DNA of 64,000 nt from Pseudarthrobacter albicanus (GTDB taxonomy: Bacteria > Actinomycetota > Actinomycetes > Actinomycetales > Micrococcaceae), in assembly GCF_018224015.1 (NCBI RefSeq), contig NZ_JAGPOT010000014.1, forward strand, positions 1 through 64,000. Direction: 5' to 3'. Below are positions 7,538 to 17,700 of this stretch, piece after piece. The notes under the pieces are model-generated. The model worked only from the letters and a program-made list of their open reading frames with translations. It was not told the origin of the DNA and searched no databases. The translations under genes and the position numbers were made by a program. Each line of letters begins with the position of its first letter. Positions within the stretch are counted from its first letter, which is position 1.

Positions 7538-9769
7538 ATGGACTCCGTCGCACCAGATCAGAACACCATCGACTCGCTCTTGTGGTGCCGTCCCACCCCT
7601 GACGTCGCGATCGCCACGGACATCAAGCCACTGATCGATCAGATGCTCGGCGACGGCTACTCCATCCTGGACCCGAGCACACGGATTTGGACGCCGGAGG
7701 CCGCCGAGGAAATCCGGGTACGAGTCGAAGACAACCCGATTGAGGGCAACGACGATACCCAGTGGGTGAAGCTGGACCAGCAGCTGGCCGGCGCCTCACG
7801 CGAGGCGATCCTGCTGGCCGCCGAGATGGTGTTCCTCCGCGGCCACGGGCTCAAGACGTCCCGGCCGGAGTCTCGCCGCGCTAACGTGGAACGCGTCCTG
7901 TCCTACCTGCAAGAACCCCTCGGCATTCCAGAGCCCATGGCAACTTGCCTCGGCCGGCCGGCCAACACCGCTGGATTCCATCCGGGCCCCTGGTACAACC
8001 AGCGACTCTGGCTCCACCTGCCCTGGCTCTGTCACTTCGTCCAGCACTGGGCCTCCCTTGATGACATGCAGAGGGATGCTGCCCGTTGCGATCCGTGGGA
8101 GCTGCAGCGGGTCATGCTGGCCTCCGGGAAGGACCGCAGCGATATGCGCAACGCCTTGCAGTTCTTCGCCCGGCCCGACGTGTTCGAGCCGATCTCGGCG
8201 GCTTCCATGAAGCAGAAGATCCGCAGCGGGCTCGGGTCCCTGATCGGTGGCTCCACCGGAAGCGGCCCTGCAGCATTGGACCGGGACTTGTTCGCCATCC
8301 GTGCCACACTCGCCCAGGACCACACCGAGTCATTCCAGTTCTGGGACGATGGGCTGGAGGAGCGGTGGAACTTCAAGGACCGGGCCTCCGGGACCGATGA
8401 GCTGGATGAGCCGCGGCGCCGGCACTACTGGCTCTACTCCCCCGGCGCACAGGCCTCTGAATGGGGCGAGTTCTCCCGGGCGGGGATCATGGGAATCAAC
8501 TGGGACAGCCTCGGGGACATCTCCGACTACCCTGACCGCGAATCCATCCGCGCCGCCCTGGACGTCGAAGGCACCGGGGCCTCCAACAACAACGCAGTCC
8601 TGGCCGTGTGGCAGTTCCAGAACGAGATCACCGAGGGCGACATCGTCTATGCCAAGCGCGGGCGCCGGGAACTGGTCGGCCGCGGCGAAGTCATGTCCGA
8701 GGCCACCTACGATCCCGAGCGCGGATCCTTCCGGAACATCCGCTCCGTACGCTGGACCCACGACGGATCCTGGCAGCACCCGGGTGACGCGGCCACCAAG
8801 ACCCTGACCGACATCACCGCGCACCGCGACTACGTGGCGAAGCTCGAAGCGCTCTTCGGCGACAACGCGGCCGACGAGCCAAAGCTGACGGACGCCCCCG
8901 TCGAACTGCGTCCCTATGACCGGGCAGCGTTCCTGGAGCAGGTCTACGTCGACGAGGCCCACTACGACCGCCTCTGCTCCGTTCTTGCCCGCAAGAAGAA
9001 CATTATCCTGGCCGGCCCTCCCGGCGTCGGCAAGACGTACACCGCCAAGCGCCTGGCCTACTCGATCATGGGCGTGATGGACCCTGACCGCGTCCAGACC
9101 GTCCAGTTCCACCAGTCCTACTCCTACGAGGACTTCATGATGGGGTACCGCCCCACGGAGGCCGGAGGATTCAGCCTTACCGAGGGGCCCTTCTACCAGT
9201 TCTGCGAGCAAGCCCGCGATGACAGTGACCGCCCGTACTTCTTCATCATCGACGAGATCAACCGCGGCAACATCTCCAGGATCTTCGGCGAACTGCTGAT
9301 GCTCATCGAAGCCGACAAGCGCGGCCACGAGCTTCGCCTGCTGTACAAGAACGAGTCCTTCTCCGTCCCGGCCAACGTCCACATCATCGGCATGATGAAC
9401 ACCGCAGACCGCAGCCTGGCCGTCCTGGACTATGCTCTGCGCCGCCGCTTCGGCTTCATCGAGATGCGGCCCGGATTCAAGTCCGAAGGCTTCACTCGGT
9501 GGATGAATGACGCCAAGAGCCCCAAGCTGCAGCAGCTGGTGGGCACCATCCGGAAGCTGAACAAGGAGATCGCCGCCGACCCGGGCCTGGGCGCCGGCTT
9601 CACCATCGGCCACAGCTACCTGACCGGCACCGCCGAGGACGCCCGCCAGGACTCCTGGCTGTTCTCAGTCGTAGAGGACGAGCTGATCCCCCTGCTGCAG
9701 GAGTACTGGTTCGACGAGGCTGGGAAGGTCGAGGGCTGGGCGGACAAACTGAGGGCCTCGATCGCGTGA
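7538..9769 (+). CDS. mcrB: McrB-type restriction motor with an EVE-like reader domain
   Basis: A 743-residue protein. Residues 1-290 form an unassigned N-terminal region. Residues about 295-425 (HYWLYSPGAQASEWGEF, AVWQFQNEITEGDIVYAKRG) look like an EVE/PUA-type modified-base reader. The C-terminal AAA domain has Walker A GPPGVGKTYT (Lys499), the McrB signature QTVQFHQSYSYEDFMMGYRP, Walker B FFIIDEINRGNISRIFGELL and the MNTADRSLAVLDYALRRRF region. It overlaps mcrC by four bases. Together they form a type IV, modification-dependent restriction system that cleaves DNA carrying modified cytosines. Known family biochemistry implies GTP use. Start chosen at the first plausible ATG. Confidence 0.9.
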   Translation: MDSVAPDQNTIDSLLWCRPTPDVAIATDIKPLIDQMLGDGYSILDPSTRIWTPEAAEEIRVRVEDNPIEGNDDTQWVKLDQQLAGASREAILLAAEMVFLRGHGLKTSRPESRRANVERVLSYLQEPLGIPEPMATCLGRPANTAGFHPGPWYNQRLWLHLPWLCHFVQHWASLDDMQRDAARCDPWELQRVMLASGKDRSDMRNALQFFARPDVFEPISAASMKQKIRSGLGSLIGGSTGSGPAALDRDLFAIRATLAQDHTESFQFWDDGLEERWNFKDRASGTDELDEPRRRHYWLYSPGAQASEWGEFSRAGIMGINWDSLGDISDYPDRESIRAALDVEGTGASNNNAVLAVWQFQNEITEGDIVYAKRGRRELVGRGEVMSEATYDPERGSFRNIRSVRWTHDGSWQHPGDAATKTLTDITAHRDYVAKLEALFGDNAADEPKLTDAPVELRPYDRAAFLEQVYVDEAHYDRLCSVLARKKNIILAGPPGVGKTYTAKRLAYSIMGVMDPDRVQTVQFHQSYSYEDFMMGYRPTEAGGFSLTEGPFYQFCEQARDDSDRPYFFIIDEINRGNISRIFGELLMLIEADKRGHELRLLYKNESFSVPANVHIIGMMNTADRSLAVLDYALRRRFGFIEMRPGFKSEGFTRWMNDAKSPKLQQLVGTIRKLNKEIAADPGLGAGFTIGHSYLTGTAEDARQDSWLFSVVEDELIPLLQEYWFDEAGKVEGWADKLRASIA

Positions 9770-10836
9770 GCGGTAAGTCCATCCCCATCCGCAACGTGTA
9801 CGTCATGATGGCGTACGCCTTCTCCACCATCCGGAGCCCCGGGCAGGACCGCTTCGCCTCCGAGAAGTTCGAGCATCTGCACGAGCTCTTCGCCGCCATC
9901 CTGATCGATGGCGTCTCCCGGCAGGTTAAGCGCGGCCTTCAGCACGGGTACGTCGCCCGGAGCGAGGAACTGGCCACTGTCCGCGGCCGCATCGACGTCA
10001 CCCGCACCGCCGTTCAACGGTCCCTGACCCGCGGGCGCCTGGTGTGCGAGCATGACGAGTACGAGCCGGATACCGCTCACAACCGGGCCCTCAAGGCGGT
10101 CATGACCCTGCTCATCCGGCACGGCGACGTCTCCCGGGCCCGGAAGGTGGAGCTGCGGAACCTCCTGCCGTACTTCTCGCAGGTACAGCTCATCGACCCT
10201 GCCTCCATCCGGTGGAACACCCTGACCTACCACCGAGGCATCTCCGGGTACCGGCTGCTGCTGGGCGTCTGCGAACTGGTGGTCTGGGGCCTGCTCCAGG
10301 GCCAGGCCGGCAGGGACGCCATGCTCTCCGAATGGCTGGGCGATGAGAAGATGCACGACCTCTACGAGCGGTTCCTGCGCAACTACTTCAAGGTCCACCA
10401 CCCTCAGCTGAAGCCTGCGGCCAGCACCATCCCTTGGGACAAGGACGCGACCCGGTCTCCCAAGGACGACCACCTGCCGGCGATGAACACGGACCTGGTG
10501 CTTCGGGGCGGCGGGCGGACCCTCATCGTCGACGCCAAGTACTACGGGAAGAGCCTGCAGGTCAGCCGCTTCGGCAAGGAGTCCATCAGCAGCAGCAACC
10601 TGTACCAGATCCTCAGCTACGTCCGGAACGAGGAAGCCCAGTCCGGCGGTACCGTGGGCGGCTGGCTGCTCTACGCCCGTACCGACGCCCCGCGCCAGCC
10701 CGACCTGGACGTCACACTCCACGGCAACCGGATCCTGGCCAACACTCTGGACCTGAACCTACCCTGGGAAGATCTCCGGACTGAGCTCGAGCGCATCGTC
10801 ACCGAGTTCTGGCCGGCACCAGCCACGGCACCATAG
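9766..10836 (+). CDS. mcrC: McrC nuclease subunit of a type IV restriction system
   Basis: A 356-residue protein starting at a GTG that overlaps the mcrB stop (GTGA). N-terminal residues IPIRNVYVMMAYAF are typical of McrC. The PD-(D/E)xK nuclease core is visible as NTDLVLRGGGRTLIVDAKYY, with DAK near residue 256, followed by NLYQILSYVRN. It is the endonuclease partner loaded by the McrB ring. Length and motifs look intact, so the system is probably functional. Confidence 0.9.
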   Translation: MSGKSIPIRNVYVMMAYAFSTIRSPGQDRFASEKFEHLHELFAAILIDGVSRQVKRGLQHGYVARSEELATVRGRIDVTRTAVQRSLTRGRLVCEHDEYEPDTAHNRALKAVMTLLIRHGDVSRARKVELRNLLPYFSQVQLIDPASIRWNTLTYHRGISGYRLLLGVCELVVWGLLQGQAGRDAMLSEWLGDEKMHDLYERFLRNYFKVHHPQLKPAASTIPWDKDATRSPKDDHLPAMNTDLVLRGGGRTLIVDAKYYGKSLQVSRFGKESISSSNLYQILSYVRNEEAQSGGTVGGWLLYARTDAPRQPDLDVTLHGNRILANTLDLNLPWEDLRTELERIVTEFWPAPATAP

Positions 10837-10962
10837 CTGTACAGCCGGACAGCGTACTTATCCGGCGTCCAGACCCTGCCCGCAAGCCGGTCCTTAGCAG
10901 GACACTCGGGTTCACGATGCCCGTGTTCGAGGCAGGCAGCTGAGCCGTGATATTAGTCAGGA

Positions 10963-11898
10963 ATGACTCTCCTCGACGAACTGATCATTGGCGCCACCGA
11001 TGACACAGTTTCTACCTCAAACCTCCTGCGCAAGATGCTCGTCCTGGGCTATTCACTCGAGGCTGCAGCCCTCCAGACGTGGGCGCAGAAAGAACTTAAC
11101 GGTTATGGAACAACCCCTGTCGAGGAATACCCTGCATACCGGGGCCCAATCAAGGTTCCTGTTGAAGTCACGTTCTCTGGCCCGGTGGGATCCTGGTACA
11201 AGCACTATGTATCTCCAGAGGCCGTGCCGGATGAGCAAGGATTTCGTGCGGCAAACTTCTATTCCTTTTTCAACCAACCTGTTGCTGAATTGGAGAAGCT
11301 GAGTCAAGCAGAAACCAACCTGCACCAAGCATGGCCAATTTCAGCCGCCAACCAGCTTGAGAATTGGGGCAAGGAGGGCAGGGCACCGCGAATGGAGTAC
11401 TGCGGCGTCTATTCGGCCTCGAAGATCATCTCGCCGCAGCTGATCCATGGGATTACCGAGACCATCAGGAACAAGGCTCTGATGTTCTCTCTTGAACTCC
11501 GCCAAACTCTTCCTGGTGCGGGCCAACCAGCAGGCCCGACAGTCAAGGACCCCAATATAAGGAGCATTGTGACCTGGAACATCAATCAAAACATCTACGG
11601 TGGCACGAATACAGTTGGCGTGGGGGAGACCCTCACGCAGAATGTCAACATCAGCCAGGGCGATACTGGAGCGCTATTGGAAGCCCTGAAAGGACTGGGA
11701 TTGAATGGCGAGGATCAGGCGGCACTCCGCGTTGACCTAGAAGCCGTAGACGGGACGTCGAAGGACCAGAAAGCAAAGAACTTCCTCAACAAGCTCCAAG
11801 ACGGCCTGATCAAGCTAAGTGGCGCTGCTGCCACGCCGATCCTGGTTAGCACTGCCAAGACGGCGTTCACTGCGTGGTCCGGAATTCCGATCGCCTAA
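10963..11898 (+). CDS. AbiTii-domain protein, putative abortive-infection factor
   Basis: The first roughly 70 residues (NLLRKMLVLGYSLEAAALQT and WAQKELNGYGTTPVEEYPAYR) match the AbiTii domain, found in an abortive-infection protein. The rest of the 311 residues include a middle region with an FSLELRQTLPG helix, typical of AbiTii proteins, and an Asn/Gly-rich segment (NINQNIYGGTNTVGVGETLT). A C-terminal helical part with AATPILVSTAKTAF could touch a membrane. It stands 126 bases after mcrC on the same strand, with its own weak upstream signals. Mechanism is unknown. Its location beside McrBC supports a defence role. Confidence 0.75.
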   Translation: MTLLDELIIGATDDTVSTSNLLRKMLVLGYSLEAAALQTWAQKELNGYGTTPVEEYPAYRGPIKVPVEVTFSGPVGSWYKHYVSPEAVPDEQGFRAANFYSFFNQPVAELEKLSQAETNLHQAWPISAANQLENWGKEGRAPRMEYCGVYSASKIISPQLIHGITETIRNKALMFSLELRQTLPGAGQPAGPTVKDPNIRSIVTWNINQNIYGGTNTVGVGETLTQNVNISQGDTGALLEALKGLGLNGEDQAALRVDLEAVDGTSKDQKAKNFLNKLQDGLIKLSGAAATPILVSTAKTAFTAWSGIPIA

Positions 11899-12249
11899 GC
11901 GTTCGTAAACCGATCTCATACCCGGACACCTGGAGGGAGCCGACCGGCTCCGGTCGATGCCCATCTAACGGGGTCTCGGCGGGTGCTACTTCACTTGATG
12001 CAGCCTGACGGTGGCCGGTTACCGGACAAGCCGCCGCCCTAGTGCCCTGTCCATCACGACAGGACACTCTCCGTTACGACCGCCGACGACCAGCACAAAC
12101 CAGCGGAGACGTGGAAACCCGACGCCCACCAGCGACAACAGGCCCCACCAGCACGAGCAAAAACACAAAAGGGACGTTACCATCGCTTTCGTTGAGACCT
12201 GACATAAGGGATGTGTGCGTCACTGGTATGACATCCGCAAAAGGGCGCT
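11899..12249. other. Intergenic stretch without a visible gene
   Basis: About 350 bases between the AbiTii gene and the next small gene. Open frames here are short and rich in Arg/Pro/Thr with no ribosome sites. No hairpin with a T-run or repeated motif stands out. Confidence 0.35.
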
Positions 12250-12813
12250 ATGATCACCAGCATGGGCCTGGAAGACGAACTGGATTCACGATTCTCAACA
12301 GTAAGTCGAACACCTTCTTACGTTGAGGCCGAGCGCCTCGTCGGTGAGGCTTATTCTCAGCTTGCAGAGGTCGCTCACATCCTCGCAAAACGAGGGGTCC
12401 CCACTGAAACGATCGAAACTTGGCCGGAACGGGTATTCGATTCCCCATGGAAGCGAGTTTTTGGGACATATCGCCCAACGAAAGCGGCAGACGGCTGGGA
12501 GTTGTTCGAGGGATTCTCAGTTGATACGAACGGGCGTCCCTGGCGCAGAGAATGGACACATCATCCTTGGGAGAGCGAAAACTATCCGAGTAGCTTCGAT
12601 CAGCAACTCGTGGCATCCAGCGAATGGGTGAAGAGCCTCAGCTACGAGTTCGAATGTAGTTTTTCGCTCGGAAACGGCAAAGTCGAGAAGTGCTACATCG
12701 AGGATGGACAAGCATATCTCGTCCTGGTGCCGAACGATCCTACTGGAAAAGGGCCGTTCAAAGACGTCCTGTTGAGACTAACGGCTACTCTGCTCCGTAG
12801 AGCAGCGAAGTAG
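12250..12813 (+). CDS. Hypothetical protein in the defence region
   Basis: A 187-residue soluble protein (alternative start ATG at 12265). It has a helical first third (YVEAERLVGEAYSQLAEVAHILAKRG). An aromatic-rich middle (WELFEGFSVDTNGRPWRREW) and a strand-rich C-terminal part (EKCYIEDGQAYLVLVPNDPT, then LLRLTATLLRRAAK) follow. No motif or family is recognised. It stands alone on the plus strand between the AbiTii gene and a convergent HEPN-like gene. Codon use is slightly less GC-biased than the metabolic genes, as for its neighbours, which suggests acquisition with the island. Confidence 0.6.
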   Translation: MITSMGLEDELDSRFSTVSRTPSYVEAERLVGEAYSQLAEVAHILAKRGVPTETIETWPERVFDSPWKRVFGTYRPTKAADGWELFEGFSVDTNGRPWRREWTHHPWESENYPSSFDQQLVASSEWVKSLSYEFECSFSLGNGKVEKCYIEDGQAYLVLVPNDPTGKGPFKDVLLRLTATLLRRAAK

Positions 12814-13030
12814 GCTTCGCCATTCTGTGACCGCACACAAGGTGAGGGGCCACGGGACTGCCCCGGCTTTCGTTGGCTCGTGGGCTTAGGCCGCTGTGAG
12901 CGCGGTCCGGTTGACTGTTCCATCGGGCCCTTTCAGGCTCTCACTAACGCAACTGGGTTAGGAACAGAAGCGCAAGGCTTTCTCTGGCTGAGGCTGCTGG
13001 TTTTCAAGCCTTGTGTGCCGTCCTCAGAGG

Positions 13031-13621
13031 CTAGCGGGTTGTGGGTGCTCCGGAGAGGCCGGCCACTGGCGCGAACACCCATCGCTCGACAAGAAGCTCA
13101 TAGCTGCCAACTTCCAGCGGTCGGCCACCAGCCTGGCTGCTGCTCTGATACTCGGTGTCCGCCTTCACACCAGCTACGAGGTCGTCAGCGGCGGCCAAGG
13201 TGCGAACGTGCGGCAGCAAGTCTTTCAGACAGTCGATTGCGACACTTGGGTCAAATGCGTGAATGTCGAATCGAGCGCCCTCGTGTGCGATCCAGTTCCG
13301 CGCCTTCAGAGCATCATTAAGTAGGGCTACGCCATCTGTGGTGAAGGTACCGCGAGATTGACTCTTGAGCTGAGTCAAGGCGCTGTTCAAATAAATAAAG
13401 TCCCGATCGCGGAGGTCATCCATGATCTCGTCGATAGCCGCCCCGAAGTCGTATGGTTCGGCGTCCGCCAGCCCCATCAGCTGACCGGTGAGTTGAAGGC
13501 TCGTTAGCAGGTCCTTGCAGTTATTTTCAAAGTTTTGAGCGACGTAGGTTGCCCGGCCAACCGTCAGGAGCACGGGAACTGCCCAGTCCGGCGCTGGTTC
13601 GGCTGACACACTCCACGACAT
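13031..13621 (-). CDS. HEPN-like helical protein, possible RNase
   Basis: Starting at MSWSVSAEP (13621) gives 196 residues. The frame is open further to a GTG at 13840, but those residues are unstructured and Arg-rich. The protein is almost all helical, and its sequence ALLNDALKARNWIAHEGARF contains RNWIAH, an R-x4-H motif of HEPN RNases. HEPN proteins of this size serve as toxins or as RNase arms of defence systems. The location between AbiTii and a trypsin-STAND locus agrees, but one motif in a divergent sequence is limited proof. No nucleotidyltransferase antitoxin lies next to it. Confidence 0.55.
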   Translation of the reverse strand: MSWSVSAEPAPDWAVPVLLTVGRATYVAQNFENNCKDLLTSLQLTGQLMGLADAEPYDFGAAIDEIMDDLRDRDFIYLNSALTQLKSQSRGTFTTDGVALLNDALKARNWIAHEGARFDIHAFDPSVAIDCLKDLLPHVRTLAAADDLVAGVKADTEYQSSSQAGGRPLEVGSYELLVERWVFAPVAGLSGAPTTR

Positions 13622-13850
13622 GACCGGAACACTAATACAAGGGCTCGGAAGAATGAAGTGCCAAGCGGCAGTATTTGTCCGTTGGCGCAATGTGGCCCTT
13701 GGTGAATGAGGCAAACGCATTCGGCCCGTTAGCCGGTCCTCCACCGGACAGACCAAGCAGTGACCTGCGCGCTTGAAGCTCCGGGTCATGGTGTGACTTT
13801 CGGCGCTATTTGGCGGCGTTTTGTGATCGATAAATGGCACGTAGAATCAT

Positions 13851-13910
13851 CACGGCACGGCACGGCACGGCACGGCACGGCACGGCACGGCACGGCACGG
13901 CACGGCACGG
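13851..13910. repeat. Tandem repeat, 12 copies of CACGG
   Basis: Twelve perfect, uninterrupted 5-base units in the upstream region of the HEPN-like gene. They end 11 bases before its far upstream in-frame GTG and about 230 bases before the preferred start. The unit length is not a multiple of three. Perfect short tandem repeats mutate by slippage, so copy number could vary and alter promoter spacing, or reading frame if the upstream start is used. Confidence 0.9.
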
Positions 13911-14025
13911 CCCTGGCCTAGCCCTCGGTCTCGTATCCCTAGAGATTCTCGCCACGCTGAGGTTGTGAGACAGGAAGCTTCGGTACGAACGTCAGCGGAA
14001 AATGACGTGTTTACGCTGCTGAATC

Positions 14026-14213
14026 TCACCTGCTGCTCCGGAAAGCTTGCAATCGTCTGTAGAACGTTGCTCGGGACATCCCGAGCCCTCGGGCAACCTA
14101 CGCCGCGGGTTTGCCTCTGTTGAGCAAGCGAACAGCGCTTCGAATCTAGCTGTCGGTAACCTGACGTGGCCGGCCGACAAAGTCCTTCCTTGCTTCTCTT
14201 CTCCTAGTGTTTT
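14026..14213 (-). pseudogene. C-terminal remnant of a serine recombinase
   Basis: On the minus strand the sequence reads REARKDFVGRPRQVTDS, stop, IRSAVRLLNRGKPAA, stop, VARGLGMSRATFYRRLQAF, ending at 14026. This is the linker and helix-turn-helix of a resolvase/invertase with two in-frame stop codons. The catalytic domain is absent. It is one of four decayed serine recombinases in the first 24 kb. Confidence 0.8.
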
Positions 14214-14347
14214 CGAGGGGCGGCCACTCCTCAGAATCGCTAAGGCTCATTAGTATGCAAGAAACTGCCTCGCCCGACAGATGGAGACCCCAGTCAAAGG
14301 CGAGCCGGACGACGTCGGATCGTTTCAGTCGAAAGCAGGAGGTTCTT

Positions 14348-14725
14348 GTGGAAACCCATCGGATTGAGCTGAGCACTGTCATTGCATCGTTGCGTGCGGA
14401 GATCTCCAAGGCGTGGTGGGAGGGCCAGTACGACACGGTGGGGTTCGAAGCCGGCGCCATTGAGGTCGAGCTGACAACTGAGATCGAGATCGTGCAGATT
14501 GGCGGAAAGCTCTCCGCGAAGTTTTGGGTGTTGACTGCCGAGGCGGAGGCCCGGCGGAAAAGGACGGATACTCAAAAAATTAATTTTTCCCTGACTCCGA
14601 AGGACCGGCGAGATCCTTCCAAGCCGCTGGTGATCGCGGGACAAGCAGCGCCGGGAGAACATCGGCCCGCGGTTTCACAGGATGAGAACGATGCGGCAGG
14701 ATCGGCCCAACATGCCGCCGATTGA
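14348..14725 (+). CDS. Trypco2-domain protein, partner of the trypsin-STAND protein
   Basis: The GTG at 14348 is preceded by GGAGG and gives 125 residues; the frame stays open to 14207, but that part overlaps recombinase debris. The protein has the trypco2 pattern: an N-terminal helix (LSTVIASLRAEISKAWWEGQ), then strands (FEAGAIEVELTTEIEIVQI, GGKLSAKFWVLTAEAEA) and a KINFSLTP strand. Its last 40 residues are polar and probably disordered. Trypco domains are named for co-occurring with trypsin-like proteases in bacterial conflict loci. The protease gene begins 28 bases downstream, so they form an operon. Confidence 0.8.
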   Translation: METHRIELSTVIASLRAEISKAWWEGQYDTVGFEAGAIEVELTTEIEIVQIGGKLSAKFWVLTAEAEARRKRTDTQKINFSLTPKDRRDPSKPLVIAGQAAPGEHRPAVSQDENDAAGSAQHAAD

Positions 14726-14753
14726 TACGGCCTGCGGTCTGCGAGGATGAAGA

Positions 14754-17700
14754 ATGGGCATGGACCTTCGCCGCGTAGTTCAGTTATGGGCCAAGGACCC
14801 TGGCGGTCCTGACCGGATCGGGACAGGGTATCTGCTGAACGACTCGGCAGTGCTTACTGCGGCTCATGTCTTTACGCCGCTGCTTGCTGGTTGCAATAAC
14901 GGCATCCTGGCAACCGACGACGTGACAGTGCAATCGCGCTGGGGAGCCAGACAAAACATCCGGGCAGTCCAGCTGGTGCCGTTAGGCGGGGACCTGGCCG
15001 TGGCGATCCTTGCCCAGGCGTTCACCCACCCGCTGGGACAGGCACCGGTACGTGGCACGCTCGGCTCCAAGGCTGTCATACGAGACACCGTTATCGCCGG
15101 GTATCCGGCTTTTGCCCTGCAGTCGGAACAGTCCGAGGGTACGACAGCGCCGGGCCGGAGCGGTGCTCCTGCCGCCCGCCGGCAGTACCGGCGGGACACG
15201 CAACTGGACGGAGAGGTCAGCTGCGGGACAGGGTTTGGGGACAGCACGGTCACGGTCCATCTAAAGCCACGTCATCTCCCCGAACCCGGTGTAGCGGGTC
15301 CGGGTCACTCGGTATTCGAGGGTTTGTCGGGGGCAGGGATTTTCATTGAGGACTATCTGGTCGGTGTAGTGAGGGAAGATCCACACCCGGATCACCCGAC
15401 CGTCGTGGTGGGCCAGCGCCTGGACCAGGTCCTGGAACCGGTGTGGGAAACACTCCGGTCCTTGGCAGGAGGCGTACTCGAAGGGCACGTAGTCGACGTC
15501 TCTCTCGCTCCCAAGGCCCGCGCAGTCCGTGAAGCGCACTTGTGGCAGGCCCGCACCATTCTGGAGAACATCCCGGACGGTAGGTTGTTGGACCGGGGCG
15601 CAGAGATCTCGCGGATGGTCCGCTTCTGCACTGACCCCACAAGCAGCTATCTGGTTTGGCATGCCGACGAATGGTCCGGTAAAAGCGCATTGATGGCCAC
15701 CTTCGTCCTCGAAGCTCCGGCCAGCATCGACGTCCTCCCGTTCTTCATCAACAGCAATGACACCGAGGCCCGAACGGCCGTACATTTCCTCGCTTCCATG
15801 ATCGATCAACTCGTGGCATACCTAGGCGGCTTCTACGAGACAGCCAGCCTGGAAGTGCCCGGGGCGACCAAGGGCCGTTACCGTGACCTGCTGGCGCGCG
15901 CCGCAGCAGCAGCCCGCGACAACAAAAGGTATCTAGTCCTCGCCATTGATGCCCTCGACGAGGATGAAGCATTGACCCGCCATCCCCGTTCCACCACCTT
16001 GATCACGGACCTGCTGCCCCCTGCCGTTCCCGGCTTGCACGTCATCGTCACGACCCGGCCCTACAAACGCGTCCTGGAAGCCACATCGAAAGACCACCCA
16101 TTCCGCGCCACCCCACCGGCAACATTGTCCGCATCCCAACATGCCAGGAGCATTCGTGATGAAGCCGCACGCGAAATCGTGAACGCAGCGCACGGCGAGG
16201 ACGAACTGCCACGGTTCATCCTGGCGTTCCTGTATGCCACACAGGCCGATCTCGCCCCAGTTGAGCTCGCAGGCCTGATCGGTCAGCTGACGGGCACCGA
16301 CCAGCTCACGACAGCGGTCGTCCAAACACAGCTGCATACGGTGCTGCGGCGGACCGTCCGGCGCCGTGTCCGCGCCGATGTTGTCACCGACTTCGGCAAA
16401 GGTAGCGGGAACGAGGAACGTTACGAGTGGGCGCACGAGACGTTGCCCGCAATGGTCTTCGAGCAGTTCGGTCCTGGAGTGTTCACCAGGCCTATTGAGG
16501 TCCTGCATCAATGGGCAGCCGGTCATCAACGTCGCGGCTGGAACATTGAAACGCCGGGCTACATGGAAACCGGTTACCCTAACCTGTTGGCCTCGTCCCG
16601 GCGTGGTGCCGAGCTGGCCGTCTACGCCCTTGACCAAGACCGCCACCGCTGGCTCTACAACCGTCGCGGCGCCAACGACCAAGCCCTCAGCGAGATGAAG
16701 CAGGCGGCTGCGATACTTGCTGGCTCGGTTCCCCGGGACATTGGCACGCTAGTGCTTCTGGCCTTCGGACGGGACCGCCTGCAGGAGAGATACACATATC
16801 TCCCCGCTATCATCCCCGCTGTATGGGCGATGCTGGGCAACGTGCAACGTGCTGAAGCACTCGCGCGCAGCATGCGCAGCGAGATACAGCCGGAGGCGCT
16901 GGAGGGGATCGCCAAGGCCTTGGTCGGGGCGGGCAACACGGCCGAGGCCGAACGGATTGCCGATGCCATCACCAACAATTACCAGCGGGCAGAGGCGCTG
17001 GCGACGATCGCGTCGGCCGTGGCCAAGGCGGGCAACACGGCCGAGGCCGAACGGATGGCCGGCAAGGCCGAACGGATCGCCGATGCCATCACTGAAACTT
17101 ACGTGCGGGCTCAGGGGCTGGAGGCCCTTGCCCGGATCTTGGCGAAGGCGGGAAACACGGCCGAGGCCGAACGGATCGCCGGCAAGGCCGAGCGGATCGC
17201 CGATGCCATCACAGACACTTACGTGCGGGCTCAGGTTCTGGAGCAGATCGCCGAAGTCTTGGCGGAGGCGGGCAACACGGCCGAGGCGGAACGGATCGCT
17301 GATGCCTTCACCACCCGCCACCGGCGGCTGTGGGTGCTGGTCTGGATCGCCCGGGTCTTGGCGAAGGCGGGAAACACGGCCGAGGCCGAAAGGATCGCCG
17401 GCAAGGCCAAGCGGATCGCCGATGCCATCACAGACCGGGAACGGGCTCAGGCGCTGAAAGGGATCGCCCGGGTCTTGGCGGAGGCGGGCAATACGGCCGA
17501 GGCCGAACGGATCGCTGGGACCATCACCGACACTTCCGAGCGGGCAGAGGCGCTGGAGTGGATCGCGGGTATCCTGACGGAGGCGGGAAACACGGCCGAG
17601 GCCCAACGGATCGCCGCCGAGGCCGAGCGGATCGCTGGGACCATCACCGACACTTCCGTGCGGGCTCATGTCCTGGTACGGATCGCCGAAGTCTTGGCGG

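Noticed and set aside
8330..9613. A 427-residue minus-strand frame within mcrB
   Set aside because: It is a shadow of a GC-rich gene; composition is Gly/Val/Ala-rich and the plus strand carries unmistakable McrB motifs.
13851..13910. CRISPR or iteron array
   Set aside because: Five-base units without spacers and no replication gene nearby; a microsatellite explains it.
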